A stretch of 33,488 bases of DNA from a virus, in IMG/VR virus record IMGVR_UViG_3300034060_000058, positions 1-33,488 of that record, one strand, 5' to 3'. The notes under the pieces are model-generated. The model did not search any database. It was not told the origin of the DNA and worked only from the letters and a program-made list of their open reading frames with translations. A program made the translations under genes and the position numbers. Of the stretch, positions 8,516 to 17,177 are shown piece after piece. Within the stretch, counting starts at the first letter, position 1; each line of letters begins with the position of its first letter.

Positions 8516-9136
8516 TTATCTAGAAGTAACACGCATTGTTAATGGAACACCTGAGTATTCCGAATTTTGGTCAGAGCTATTAATGTTTTGTATGGCTCTA
8601 TTATATAAGTCTGCCCAAGTTGCTACTCTGGCATCGTTAATTAGGTATGGCTCTGCTTCTAAAAGAGAAGCGTATAGCAAAGCGTCAGGATAGTTAGCCA
8701 AAAAAGCATTAGAGCTAACGCTGTCAGACATAGGGGTAGGTTTAGCAAAATAAAGGATCTCCACTACATAGGCTGTATCAGGCTTTGGTGCAAACTCAAA
8801 CTCTGCTCCCAATACTGTGTAAAAAACTGGTAAGCCAGACTCATCTGCTCTAGCATCACGCATAAATGCACTAGGAGAAAGATAAGTAACAGGCATACGA
8901 GGATTGCCCTGAGTGTAGATATTACGCATCTCAAGGAAATCAGATGGCAATGCCATTTTGCCATCACCAGCAGTCATTGTTGAAGTAGCAGATGCTAACA
9001 TCTTACGAGTACGCAAATCACGAGATAAGCGTAATTCTGCCAATGTAACAAATGTAGGAATCTTGCTTGTTAGGTCTGAACGGCCTAAATAATCAGCAAT
9101 CTCCGTTTTTAATGCAGAATAGCTAGTGAATGACAT
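8516..9136 (-). CDS. Head-tail adaptor (SU10-type)
   Basis: 206 aa. The N-terminal helical part (ALKTEIADYLGRSDL, then FVTLAELRLSRDLR) and the following beta part with LPSDFLEMRNIY match the adaptor family described from phage SU10 and many podovirus-like phages. The adaptor forms the dodecameric ring beneath the portal that connects head and tail. It lies downstream of portal and capsid and immediately upstream of tail genes, as expected. Confidence 0.82.
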   Translation of the reverse strand: MSFTSYSALKTEIADYLGRSDLTSKIPTFVTLAELRLSRDLRTRKMLASATSTMTAGDGKMALPSDFLEMRNIYTQGNPRMPVTYLSPSAFMRDARADESGLPVFYTVLGAEFEFAPKPDTAYVVEILYFAKPTPMSDSVSSNAFLANYPDALLYASLLEAEPYLINDARVATWADLYNRAIQNINSSDQNSEYSGVPLTMRVTSR

Positions 9137-9144
9137 AATCGCCT

Positions 9145-9777
9145 TTAATCTTTACTAATATTTTCCCAGCTATAAACATAGCTACCAATATGCCTTATGC
9201 CCATAGATAAGTCGTGATCTACCCAAGTATCTATGCCAACATCTTTAGCTTTAATACAGAAATAGATATCCTCACCCAAAATCTTCTCATTTGGCAATTG
9301 CTCAAAGTAGAAGTAAGGCCGTTCAATCTTTTTAAATACTGATGTCTTAATTAAAAGAATCCCACATCCAATGCCGTCTACCTTGCTAATTCCCTTCATC
9401 TTGTTGGAATAAACAGGAAGCCAGGTTATAGATCCATTCTCATTAATCTGAATATTCTTAGCCGTAGGGATTACAGGCTCAGATCTAGTTGTAGCATTTA
9501 CACCAACAATGTCTTTATTATGGGACATTAGAATCTTTAAGGTATCCTTTGGAAACCTCATGTCTGCATCAATAAACAGCACATAGTCTGCTTTTGTTTC
9601 TAATGCAGTCTTAACCAAATTATTGCGCTGGTCAAATATAAGCGTTCCAGCAGCCGTAAAGATGTCTAGATCGTGTTTAGAAGTCTTGATGGTGTAACCG
9701 ACCAAGGCAGCTAAATCAAACGCTGTAGCCACCTCCATTTGACCTCTAGCTGGAATACAGATAGCAATTCTGCTCAT
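9145..9777 (-). CDS. GT-A fold glycosyltransferase
   Basis: 210 aa. The N-terminus (IAICIPARGQMEV) is a nucleotide-sugar-binding strand-loop. A DxD-like metal motif lies in FIDADMRF (about residues 68-75). A further conserved stretch is GIGCGILLIKTSVFKKI, and a GEDIYFC acidic motif comes late, typical of GT2-like enzymes. It should transfer a sugar from a nucleotide-sugar donor; the acceptor is unknown. Its stop is followed 8 bp later by the adaptor start, and its own start overlaps the upstream gene by 4 bp, so it is expressed with virion genes. Confidence 0.82.
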   Translation of the reverse strand: MSRIAICIPARGQMEVATAFDLAALVGYTIKTSKHDLDIFTAAGTLIFDQRNNLVKTALETKADYVLFIDADMRFPKDTLKILMSHNKDIVGVNATTRSEPVIPTAKNIQINENGSITWLPVYSNKMKGISKVDGIGCGILLIKTSVFKKIERPYFYFEQLPNEKILGEDIYFCIKAKDVGIDTWVDHDLSMGIRHIGSYVYSWENISKD

Positions 9778-10103
9778 ACTGTACCCCCACGAGTACGAAA
9801 CACCCTGTTATCAGGATCATTTAGCCATTTCTTCATAGCTTTTTGATCCATGATGTAATAACCACGCATAATCCCTTTTTGATTGAGTTCATTGATGATC
9901 TCAGTCGGCAAGGATGCAATCTTATTCTTACGATCAATGGGATTATCACCCCATCCAGTAGTTCCGCTATTGTCGTTGAACTGAGCTTTTGTATGCTCTA
10001 TGAAATCCGTTAGATCGGTAGAGTGCTTAATAATTAAGCCACCATTACCATCGTCATAAGCCGTTCTAACAACGCCATTTTGAACTTCTAATATTTTTTT
10101 CAA
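9774..10103 (-). CDS. Conserved phage protein of unknown function
   Basis: 109 aa, soluble, no signal peptide. The N-terminal part is beta-rich (EVQNGVVRTAYDDGNGGLII). The C-terminal part has KIASLPTEIINELNQKGIM and YYIMDQKAMKKWLND. I recall similar proteins between capsid and adaptor genes of SU10-like and other podovirus-like genomes, without an assigned role. Both ends overlap the two flanking glycosyltransferase genes by 4 bp, so its product is made together with them. Whether it acts with them is unknown. Confidence 0.7.
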   Translation of the reverse strand: MKKILEVQNGVVRTAYDDGNGGLIIKHSTDLTDFIEHTKAQFNDNSGTTGWGDNPIDRKNKIASLPTEIINELNQKGIMRGYYIMDQKAMKKWLNDPDNRVFRTRGGTV

Positions 10104-10798
10104 ATCTTAATCCACCTATCAGGTATCAAATCCGTTGTATCAAGGCCGTTGGTAAACCAATCTCTAGGAGATACTACTGTATCTCCATCGGCTAACCATG
10201 CACCCCACCAGGCAAAACTACTATTAGCTATTATATGATTTTTAAATGATGCCAGTAAAGCTAAATCTACAATTGCTGGATTGCCTTTTACAACTACATC
10301 TGCCCATTCTAGGTTTTGTTCGCACCACTCAGGATCATCAGAAAATACTACAAAAGTAGCATCTGGGAATACCTCTCTAGCATCCCCATAATATTCTTCG
10401 TCTAAGATGTGGAACACATCGCCAAGCGCTAAATAATCTCCACGCCTAACGGATACTGCGACCATATCTGAATCTATGTCATGCTTTGGCAGCTTGAACT
10501 CTTGTCTAATCTTGTCAGCAATATGCTCAAAGTACTTCTCTGATTGCCAGTAACCTACCATAGTCCCAGATTGGGATATTTCTTGAAATTTAAAGCCCTT
10601 TTCTAATATTGGCGTATCTATTTGCTGCGCTATTTCTGCCGATATTGGGAAAGAACCTAATTCGTATTGCCTGTGTTTATGCTGATTGTAGAAGCTGTTG
10701 TCTATAAACAACGGCTCTTTTAATCGTTCTGCTACCCCAAGTCCAGCAGCATACTGGAACATCTGATTGCCTAAACCGCCTTGAAGGTATGTAATCAT
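10100..10798 (-). CDS. Alpha-1,2-fucosyltransferase-like enzyme (GT11)
   Basis: 232 aa. The hallmark motifs of family GT11 are present: GGLGNQMFQYA at residues 7-17, VRRGDY at 117-122 (the donor-binding HxRRxDY region, with Val-Ser in place of the usual His), FSDDPEWC at 152-159 and NSSFAWWGAWL at 192-202. The family transfers fucose from GDP-fucose to a galactose 2-hydroxyl. At 232 aa it is shorter than the bacterial enzymes of about 290 aa. It follows the capsid terminator directly. It may decorate virions or host surface glycans; fucose as the donor is a family-based inference. Confidence 0.88.
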   Translation of the reverse strand: MITYLQGGLGNQMFQYAAGLGVAERLKEPLFIDNSFYNQHKHRQYELGSFPISAEIAQQIDTPILEKGFKFQEISQSGTMVGYWQSEKYFEHIADKIRQEFKLPKHDIDSDMVAVSVRRGDYLALGDVFHILDEEYYGDAREVFPDATFVVFSDDPEWCEQNLEWADVVVKGNPAIVDLALLASFKNHIIANSSFAWWGAWLADGDTVVSPRDWFTNGLDTTDLIPDRWIKI

Positions 10799-10800
10799 AG

Positions 10801-10826
10801 AAAAAGGGGTGAGTTATCCCACCCCT
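10801..10826 (-). terminator. Rho-independent terminator behind the major capsid gene
   Basis: Read on the minus strand, AGGGGTG and CACCCCT (arms at 805-811 and 820-826) form a 7-bp GC-rich stem with an 8-nt loop, followed at once by TTTT. It lies 22 bp after the capsid stop codon and just before the GT11 gene. It should cut most transcripts after the capsid gene and so lower expression of the genes behind it relative to capsid. Confidence 0.88.
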
Positions 10827-10847
10827 GATTCTACTTAAAACTACTAC

Positions 10848-11795
10848 TTATGACAAGTCAAATGCACCGCCATGAGCAGCTTCGTTACGAACTTCGAGTG
10901 TTAATTCAGCCAAGATTTGTGTCTTGTCTGCATCACCAACTTTTGCCAATTCGATTGTTTGGAATGGGCGCAAGTATGCCAAAGCTGCATACTCTGGATC
11001 GAGTACGAGGGCATCACGAGTACGCATGAAGCGATTTGGAACGATCTGCAATACACCGAAATCAGATTGATACAAATCAGCACCAGCTAGGATAGTAGCT
11101 TGTCCGTTTGTAGGAACTTGATAACGCTGTGCTGCAAGACCAGTAAAGCCACTAACAACTTGCTTTTGCGCTGGGCTAACAAACAAAGTTGTAGGTGTGC
11201 CACCAGAACTAAACACTTTAGCGATAACATCTTTGAGGATGGTTTCTGTGAAAGTGCGAGTTGTTCCATCAGTACGAGTAGAAACACCGATAGTTACTGG
11301 GTCTACACCAGCAGTTGTACCAGAGCCTTCGTTGCTGTTGGTCTTGATGTAAGACAGGAGTGAACCCATTTTACGAGCAGTAGAACCGCTTGAACCAGCA
11401 GATTGACCTTGGTTAGCTGTGATGATAGCTTCGATATCACGCTTGATTTCAGCAGATGCTTTAGCCAATTGATAAGCCATTTCAGACTTACGACCAGCTT
11501 TGTCTACTGCTTCCAAAGTGCCAGAAACCATAACTGTCTTACCAACGATCTGTGTGTAGTTGCCTAAACGAGTTGTTGGAGAGAGAGTAGCCTCAGATGC
11601 AGAAGCACCTTCAACTAATGCGTTAGAAGTGGTTGCAGCAGCGAGGCTGTCTGTTTGCCACTCATGGTAAACACCAGTAGCCTTAGTCTTGCCAATAGAT
11701 GACATGATTGGGGTATCGGTAGGGGAGATGTCATAAATAACATCGGATAAATCTTCACGAGCGCCAACTGCGCTGTAACGATCATAAGCTGCCAT
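10848..11795 (-). CDS. Major capsid protein (SU10-type, DUF5309-like)
   Basis: 315 aa, close to the usual length of this HK97-fold capsid family. Recognised phrases are DLSDVIYDISPTDTPIMSSI near the start, HEWQTDSLAAA, and a C-terminal YLRPFQTIELAKVGDADKTQ followed by TLEVRNEAAHG. These are characteristic of the SU10 major head protein group. It follows the scaffold by 17 bp and is followed by a strong terminator, as expected for the most abundant virion protein. Confidence 0.92.
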   Translation of the reverse strand: MAAYDRYSAVGAREDLSDVIYDISPTDTPIMSSIGKTKATGVYHEWQTDSLAAATTSNALVEGASASEATLSPTTRLGNYTQIVGKTVMVSGTLEAVDKAGRKSEMAYQLAKASAEIKRDIEAIITANQGQSAGSSGSTARKMGSLLSYIKTNSNEGSGTTAGVDPVTIGVSTRTDGTTRTFTETILKDVIAKVFSSGGTPTTLFVSPAQKQVVSGFTGLAAQRYQVPTNGQATILAGADLYQSDFGVLQIVPNRFMRTRDALVLDPEYAALAYLRPFQTIELAKVGDADKTQILAELTLEVRNEAAHGGAFDLS

Positions 11796-11812
11796 GATTT
11801 AATTCCTTAAAA

Positions 11813-12790
11813 TTATAAAAATCGTTCAAATAACTTAGCTGCATCACGCTTGTTGCCTGTTTTGCGTAACTGAGCAAAGTCTTTCTTTTTTGCTTCTTGT
11901 TCAGAACTCTGCGGATTAGAAGTTCCAGGTTTGAGAGTCTTTGGCGCTGATGCTACTTTTTTAGTAACTCCAGCCTTACCAGCTACCAGCTTCTCATACT
12001 GCATAGCCTTATAGAGCGTTTGTACAGCACGACTGTCATAAACCTGAGAAAGCTCTTGGTCAGAGAATCCAATAGATTTTGCATAATTGCGAATATCTCT
12101 ACGGATTACTTCTGCCTTGGCATCATCCTTGAAATCAGGGATAGCGCTCTTTAGCTTTTCTTGCTCGGCTTGGATATGCTGTTGTAAGCGCTGTCCTTGT
12201 AAGGACTGCTGTTCTTGCTGAACACGCTGGCGTTCTGCTTGAACTGCTTGTAACTGCTTCTCCCTTTCACTACGCTCTGCTACCTTAATTGCATAAGCAA
12301 TTGGATCTGATTCCTTCAATTCCTGTAGGTTTTCAGTATCATGAGTGCTTAACAATTGCTCGATAACTTGGAGTCGTTGTGCATAAGTATCTCTAGTCTT
12401 TGCTGCTTCATCAATCTTTACTCGCTCTGCTTCTACAGCTTTGCGTTGTTCCGCTAAAGATTGAGTCTTTTTCTGATAGTCAGCAGTCCTACTGTAACCA
12501 TTCAAAAGTTCGTCTAGACTTACTTCCAGTTCCTCGCCATTTGCTTTGACTCGGTACTTGGGAGCTTCTTCTTCAACTTCTTCTTGGTATTCAGCTTCTT
12601 CCGCACTTACATCTGATTCCTCGGCCTCTGGCTCATCGTAACCACTTTCGTAGTCGCTTGAGTCATCTGCACGAACCTCTGGGTCAGCTTTCGCTTCCTT
12701 GGTTTGTGGGTCAAGAATAGACATAAATGCGTTAGCTGCACCGCCTATCGTGTTATCTACACTCCCTTGTGGGTTGGTGTTTTCGCTCAT
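11813..12790 (-). CDS. Capsid scaffolding protein
   Basis: 325 aa. The N-terminus is strongly acidic (about residues 35-80, rich in Glu and Asp). The centre, about 105-220, is a long Gln/Glu/Lys-rich coiled coil. The C-terminus is short, basic and Lys-rich (ending AKLFERFL). This acidic-coil-basic layout and the place directly before the capsid gene are typical of scaffolds, which guide procapsid assembly and leave before DNA packaging. The DLNGYSR-like segment (LDELLNGYSRTADYQKKT) is a common scaffold motif in podovirus-like phages. Confidence 0.85.
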   Translation of the reverse strand: MSENTNPQGSVDNTIGGAANAFMSILDPQTKEAKADPEVRADDSSDYESGYDEPEAEESDVSAEEAEYQEEVEEEAPKYRVKANGEELEVSLDELLNGYSRTADYQKKTQSLAEQRKAVEAERVKIDEAAKTRDTYAQRLQVIEQLLSTHDTENLQELKESDPIAYAIKVAERSEREKQLQAVQAERQRVQQEQQSLQGQRLQQHIQAEQEKLKSAIPDFKDDAKAEVIRRDIRNYAKSIGFSDQELSQVYDSRAVQTLYKAMQYEKLVAGKAGVTKKVASAPKTLKPGTSNPQSSEQEAKKKDFAQLRKTGNKRDAAKLFERFL

Positions 12791-12810
12791 GTTTTACCTT
12801 TTATGGGTAG

Positions 12811-13041
12811 TTAAAAAACCTTAAATCGCTTCTTCTCAATGTCTGCTTGTTGCAAGATTGATCTCAAAGATGCTTCAAAATCTTCAATAGCTCTTAGTTT
12901 TACTAAGGCTCTTTCTCTGCCTTCTACATCATGTTCTGGCGAGTTAAATACATAAGACTTGTACAAGTCCTTCTGAGCCTCTAATAGCTCTACAAAGAAC
13001 TCATCGTTTAAATAATTTCTTGCTCGTTCTGCTCTATTCAT
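12811..13041 (-). CDS. Small conserved protein between portal and scaffold
   Basis: 76 aa, mostly helical and charged (EFFVELLEAQKDLYKSYVFNS, then ALVKLRAIEDFEASLRSIL). Small helical proteins are often encoded at this position in SU10-like and related genomes and have no assigned role. The start codon overlaps the portal stop by one base, so it is coupled to portal translation. A part in portal or procapsid assembly is only a positional inference. Confidence 0.65.
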   Translation of the reverse strand: MNRAERARNYLNDEFFVELLEAQKDLYKSYVFNSPEHDVEGRERALVKLRAIEDFEASLRSILQQADIEKKRFKVF

Positions 13042-15107
13042 TAAACAACGCCTTTAGCTACCATTTCGGCTGCCCTTAGTTGAGTGTCAGCTTGTAACTC
13101 AGCAGATTTTAATTCAATCTGAGCAGCAGCTTTATCACGAGCCAATTGTATCTCCGCAGCAGCTTTTTCTCTAGCTAACTGGATCTCTAAAGCGTTTCTT
13201 TCTCTTTCGAGCTGTAGATCAGATTGAGCTTTAAACTTATCTGCTTCAATCTTCGCTGAAATCTTAGCTTGCTCACCTTGAATCTGAGCTTGAGTCTGAG
13301 CCATGTAAGCCTGCACTGCTGGATCTACTGGAGCTTGCTGTGGTGGTGGGGGCTGAGAAATAGCAGCATCCAACTCAGGACTAATTTCCTTAAAGAACTC
13401 GTTAGAGTCTTTGTAACCAGCAGCTTCAATAAAGCGACCAAGAGTATTGCGATATTGACCAACAGTAACCAATGGGTTTGCAAATCCTTGTGTACCAAGG
13501 ATCTGCTCTTGCTTTTGTAGAACCATAGCAGCCATAGCCATTTGTTGATCTTTGTTACCAGTACCTAGTCCAACATTGATAGAAACATCGTAGTTGGTTT
13601 TCCAGTTACGAGGATCTACATTTACATACTTACCACGCAAACGCAGTACACGCTCTTTATCTTGGTATTTGCATAACAAGTGGAAGATGCCAGCGAACAA
13701 GTCTTTAACGCCTGTATCAGCAAAGATGCGAGCAATCATCTCTAAACGACCAGAGCCAGCCTGTTGCATTGCTGCAATAGCTGTAGCAGTCGTGTTTTGT
13801 AGAATGTTTGCATCTAAGCCTTGGCTTGTCTGTGTAACGCCAGAACGCTTCTGCAACACTTGATCCATGTAATCGAGCATTGGGAACGACTGAGCAGCAG
13901 TAGGAGGAACAGTCAAAGCCTGTACTGCGCCTTGGGACTTCATACGAACTACTCCGTTAGGAGCAACAGTTAGCAGATCATCCATGTTTACTTGACCATC
14001 AATAGCCGTCATACGAGGCATATTAGTTAGGTACAAGTTATCCAAGATCTGACGAGTAATTGTAGACTTGATTAACTGGATGTCCATTGCACGATCAGCC
14101 AAAGACTGACCAAAGAACTTGTGTGGCATTGGGATTGGGCAAATAGAAGCAAATGGAATATGATCCACTTCTTCTTGATCTAGAATCTCGCTCATGCCAG
14201 CATAGGTTACTTTTAGCAACTCAGCCATGCCATCACCATCTACATCGGTACGGATATAGCACTCATAAACTTCAATTTCTTGCATTGAGAAATCTAATGA
14301 TTGAGTTTCATCAGGCATCTCGCCACGATCATATCGAGCAATACGCTCTGGAGTGTATGTCAGATCGCTATAAGATGGCAAATTGTCTACGACATCCTTC
14401 TTGTATCCAGCAGCAATCAAGTCTGATCTAGACATCATTACACGATGAGCGCAGAATCTTGCATCTTTAATGCTCTTATCACGCTTGGAGATCAAGAACT
14501 CCTCTGGTGGAACGCACTCAATCTTGACACGCCCAGCTTCTTTTTTCTTCTTGATGGTTACATCGTAAGCCAACAATGGCATACCCATTGGGTCTATACC
14601 AACTTGTGTAATGTCTTGGCTGATAACTTCCATCTGACCATCTGCAAGCAAAAGTGTTAATTCTTCTGCATTGAGATTCTTATACTTTTCCTTGATAGGA
14701 TCTTCGCTATCTTCCCACCAGTACTTAACAATGCCGTTCTTTTGTAGAAGTGCATCTTTAAACCAGTTGTGCATCAAGATAACGCCATCGTTATCATGGA
14801 AAAACACTAGATTGCAATAGTCAGTAGCTTGTTTAGCGCCTTCTTCATCGCCTTGTCCTTTAGGCTCAAAGCGAACTAACTCGTCTGATTGAGTAAAGAT
14901 ACGGAGTAATTGTGGCAATGCGCCATCAACTACTTCAGCTACTTCACCAGTAACAATAGATGAACGGCCTTCTACTTCATTGCCGTATGGCTCACGATTG
15001 TAGTAAGTCAGCGCTTTTCTACGAGCTTCGGTTGTTTCGGTATCTACAAAGCCGATAGAGTTCTCTATCTCGCTATCTAATATACCTTTTAACTTATTGT
15101 CATCCAT
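13041..15107 (-). CDS. Portal protein (SU10-type)
   Basis: 688 aa, normal for podovirus-type portals. It begins with a DUF-like helical clip region (TTEARRKALTYYNREPYGNEVEGRS at about 23-47 in the protein) and contains VPPEEFLISKRDKSIKDA and FGQSLADRAMDIQLIKSTITRQILDN, hallmarks of the SU10 portal group. The C-terminal 100 residues form a Gln/Ala/Glu/Lys-rich helix with repeated LAREKAAAEIQ-type units, the barrel or crown region that runs into the capsid. It forms the dodecameric DNA channel and docks the terminase encoded just upstream. Confidence 0.93.
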   Translation of the reverse strand: MDDNKLKGILDSEIENSIGFVDTETTEARRKALTYYNREPYGNEVEGRSSIVTGEVAEVVDGALPQLLRIFTQSDELVRFEPKGQGDEEGAKQATDYCNLVFFHDNDGVILMHNWFKDALLQKNGIVKYWWEDSEDPIKEKYKNLNAEELTLLLADGQMEVISQDITQVGIDPMGMPLLAYDVTIKKKKEAGRVKIECVPPEEFLISKRDKSIKDARFCAHRVMMSRSDLIAAGYKKDVVDNLPSYSDLTYTPERIARYDRGEMPDETQSLDFSMQEIEVYECYIRTDVDGDGMAELLKVTYAGMSEILDQEEVDHIPFASICPIPMPHKFFGQSLADRAMDIQLIKSTITRQILDNLYLTNMPRMTAIDGQVNMDDLLTVAPNGVVRMKSQGAVQALTVPPTAAQSFPMLDYMDQVLQKRSGVTQTSQGLDANILQNTTATAIAAMQQAGSGRLEMIARIFADTGVKDLFAGIFHLLCKYQDKERVLRLRGKYVNVDPRNWKTNYDVSINVGLGTGNKDQQMAMAAMVLQKQEQILGTQGFANPLVTVGQYRNTLGRFIEAAGYKDSNEFFKEISPELDAAISQPPPPQQAPVDPAVQAYMAQTQAQIQGEQAKISAKIEADKFKAQSDLQLERERNALEIQLAREKAAAEIQLARDKAAAQIELKSAELQADTQLRAAEMVAKGVV

Positions 15108-16361
15108 TTATACGATCCATGAAGTTTTAACATCTAATGCCTTATCCCAGGTATAAGGCTTCTCGTCTAACCCTACAGCCACATAACGCCAAGCATCGGC
15201 AGCATGGCTGTTTTGGTCATGTAGTGGCTTGTCGCTAAACATCTTTGTATCAGGATCTACGGCATAACGATAGTGTCGTAATGCTTGTAGACCTTCTGCA
15301 CATTTGTTTTGATCGAAATAACAACGATTCATCAACATACGAGCAGCATTGATACCATCAGCAATAGACAGTTTAGGAGTAATCCTAACTGGTAATCCCA
15401 TTGCTTCAATAATCTCTTTTGTGCTACGGCCTGTCATATTCTTATGCTCTGCATCATGTGGAAGCCAATGATCTCTATAAGTGTAGCCCTTTTCTTTTAA
15501 AAGAGTTACATAAAAATCTATGGTCTTTTGGCAGTCTTGATAAAAATCTATGATCCTAACTTCGCCACCTGGCAATGTCTGGACAAACCAAATGCTTGTC
15601 ATGTCCGACCAGCCAAGATCCCAAAATGTACTCACTAATATTGCTTTGTCTACAGGAACATCTTTGATCCTGTTTTCTTCCATCGCCTTACGCAACTCAG
15701 TAGCATATACAGCGCCATCTAATACTTGTCTTGTATTGCCTTCCCATACATTGAGATAGGCATCCATATCTCGTTCTTTGAGATCTTCCATCTCTGTTCT
15801 GAGTACGCTTGGAAACCAAGGATTATCAGACCAGTTTACTTTTGCCACCTTTGCAAAGCTCGGAGGATGAGCTACAAAGCGTTTATAGGTTTCATCCGTA
15901 TCTAACTCAGGATTAAATGTTACCCAGATCTCTGAGCCTTCTTTACGAATAGTAGGGATTAATACATCCCAAGAAGATTTAGATGTAGTTTGGGCTTCTT
16001 CTACCCAAGCTATATCTACACCCTCAAACGACTTAATTTTTGTTATGTTGTGCTTTAAACCAGCAAATAAGAACTCAGTCCCATTTGTACCAAAGATACT
16101 GGTGTTTTGTACAGTATAGAAATCCTCTAGTCCCATAGACTTAATCTGATCTGCTAACAAAGCATGAACAGAGTCTGAAATAGAGTTCTGAAACTCACGA
16201 GCGCATAGCACCCTTAGCTTTTTCATCCTACCTAAGACCAATAGCACCCTGGCTACAGTCCAAGACTTAGAGCTTCCTCGCCCACCATAGATGATCTTCA
16301 TCCGATGTGGTTCTAGTAAACACTCTAACTTCTCAGGGATCTCAATACTAAACTTTGTCAT
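15108..16361 (-). CDS. terL: Terminase large subunit
   Basis: 417 aa, typical of PBSX/Terminase_3-type packaging motors. The Walker A motif is GGRGSSKS at residues 26-33. Walker B is DIAWVEEAQ with catalytic Glu at about 121-122. The coupling motif follows (IWVTFNPE). The C-terminal nuclease shows its conserved Asp in TFWDLGWSD and a late Asp in NSHAADAWRY. It cuts and pumps DNA into the procapsid. The small subunit gene overlaps by 4 bp upstream, and the portal follows after zero spacing. Confidence 0.95.
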   Translation of the reverse strand: MTKFSIEIPEKLECLLEPHRMKIIYGGRGSSKSWTVARVLLVLGRMKKLRVLCAREFQNSISDSVHALLADQIKSMGLEDFYTVQNTSIFGTNGTEFLFAGLKHNITKIKSFEGVDIAWVEEAQTTSKSSWDVLIPTIRKEGSEIWVTFNPELDTDETYKRFVAHPPSFAKVAKVNWSDNPWFPSVLRTEMEDLKERDMDAYLNVWEGNTRQVLDGAVYATELRKAMEENRIKDVPVDKAILVSTFWDLGWSDMTSIWFVQTLPGGEVRIIDFYQDCQKTIDFYVTLLKEKGYTYRDHWLPHDAEHKNMTGRSTKEIIEAMGLPVRITPKLSIADGINAARMLMNRCYFDQNKCAEGLQALRHYRYAVDPDTKMFSDKPLHDQNSHAADAWRYVAVGLDEKPYTWDKALDVKTSWIV

Positions 16362-16678
16362 TCTGGCCGTTTGATAACGAACTCGATCTGACTAATCTCT
16401 ATTGCATTGCCATCTGCACCACTAATCTCTGTAGCCTGTACAGCTTTGCCATCTACTCTATCTATTACTTCTTTGATAGCCCAAGGTTCACCCTGTTCAG
16501 CAGCATCTACTAGCTTTTGTGCAATTGTGCGTAATTTACGGCTATCTTCTTGAACCAATGCTACTCTGAGATGGTTGTAGAACAGCTTTCCCTTTTTGCC
16601 GTTCTGATTGCCTATAGGCGCTCCACCCTTATTGGTTGAAGCAACTTCTAAATCTTTGTTTTCTGTAGAACTTTCCAT
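16358..16678 (-). CDS. terS: Probable terminase small subunit / DUF5681-like
   Basis: 106 aa. The N-terminal KGGAPIGNQNGKKGKL is the conserved basic motif of small proteins (DUF5681-like) encoded directly before large terminases. It is followed by an amphipathic helical part with LRTIAQKLVDAAEQGEPWAI. Such proteins are thought to recognise phage DNA for packaging. The stop overlaps the terL start by ATGA, which ties the two products together. The role is inferred from position and motif. Confidence 0.75.
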   Translation of the reverse strand: MESSTENKDLEVASTNKGGAPIGNQNGKKGKLFYNHLRVALVQEDSRKLRTIAQKLVDAAEQGEPWAIKEVIDRVDGKAVQATEISGADGNAIEISQIEFVIKRPE

Positions 16679-16728
16679 TCCATTCCCTATGGGTTGATGG
16701 TTGATGATGTAGCTATTCTACAACAGTT

Positions 16729-17019
16729 TTACCACTTTACTTTATCTGCCCAGTAAGCAGCACTCATTTTGCCTTTAGCAATGTTGCTTGCATGACGAGC
16801 TTTGAATGATTTACGCCTGGCTTTATCTGCTGCTGATTCGTTTTCTTTAGCTGGGCTACCACTTACACCTTGCTGACCGAATCGAATTGTCTTTACCTTA
16901 TCGCCTTCTTTAGCCACAACAACATGGCTTTTAGTAGGATGGCTAGGAGTCTTTTTTGGTTTGTTGTATCCAGCTACGCCTAACTTCTCGAATAGGCCAG
17001 CAGCTTCTCTTACTTTCAT
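16729..17019 (-). CDS. Basic conserved phage protein of unknown function
   Basis: 96 aa, highly basic. Conserved phrases are GYNKPKKTPSHPTKSHVV, IRFGQQGVSGSP and RHASNIAKGKMSAAYWADKVKW. I recall this family from many phage genomes, next to packaging genes and DUF6496 genes. The charge suggests binding of nucleic acid. The start overlaps the upstream DUF6496 gene stop by ATGA. No catalytic motif was recognised. Confidence 0.75.
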   Translation of the reverse strand: MKVREAAGLFEKLGVAGYNKPKKTPSHPTKSHVVVAKEGDKVKTIRFGQQGVSGSPAKENESAADKARRKSFKARHASNIAKGKMSAAYWADKVKW

Positions 17020-17177
17020 TTCTTATAACGAGCCATCTTGCTTGCTTCTGACATAGCGATAGCAATAGCTTGTTTAGGGTTCTTTACGACCTTACCGCCT
17101 TTACCAGAATGTAGAGTACCTTCTTTGTACTCACCCATGACCTTACCGATCTTGGCTTGCTTTTTGCTCATCTTCAT
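17016..17177 (-). CDS. DUF6496-like small protein
   Basis: 53 aa. The pattern is KVMGEYKEGTLHSGKGGKVV followed by KQAIAIAMSEASKMAR, which is the DUF6496 signature seen in many phages and bacteria (function unknown). Start at 17177 is preferred because AAGGA lies 5 nt upstream; an in-frame ATG two codons later is possible. It overlaps the end of the GT7-like gene by 35 bp and the next gene by 4 bp. The product is small and basic. Confidence 0.75.
   Translation of the reverse strand: MKMSKKQAKIGKVMGEYKEGTLHSGKGGKVVKNPKQAIAIAMSEASKMARYKK

Noticed and set aside
16708-16722. Inverted repeat TGTAG-N5-CTACA resembling the early operator halves
   Set aside because: The halves are in the opposite arrangement with different spacing, and CTACA is frequent in this AT-rich genome. 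Probably chance or a weak hairpin.
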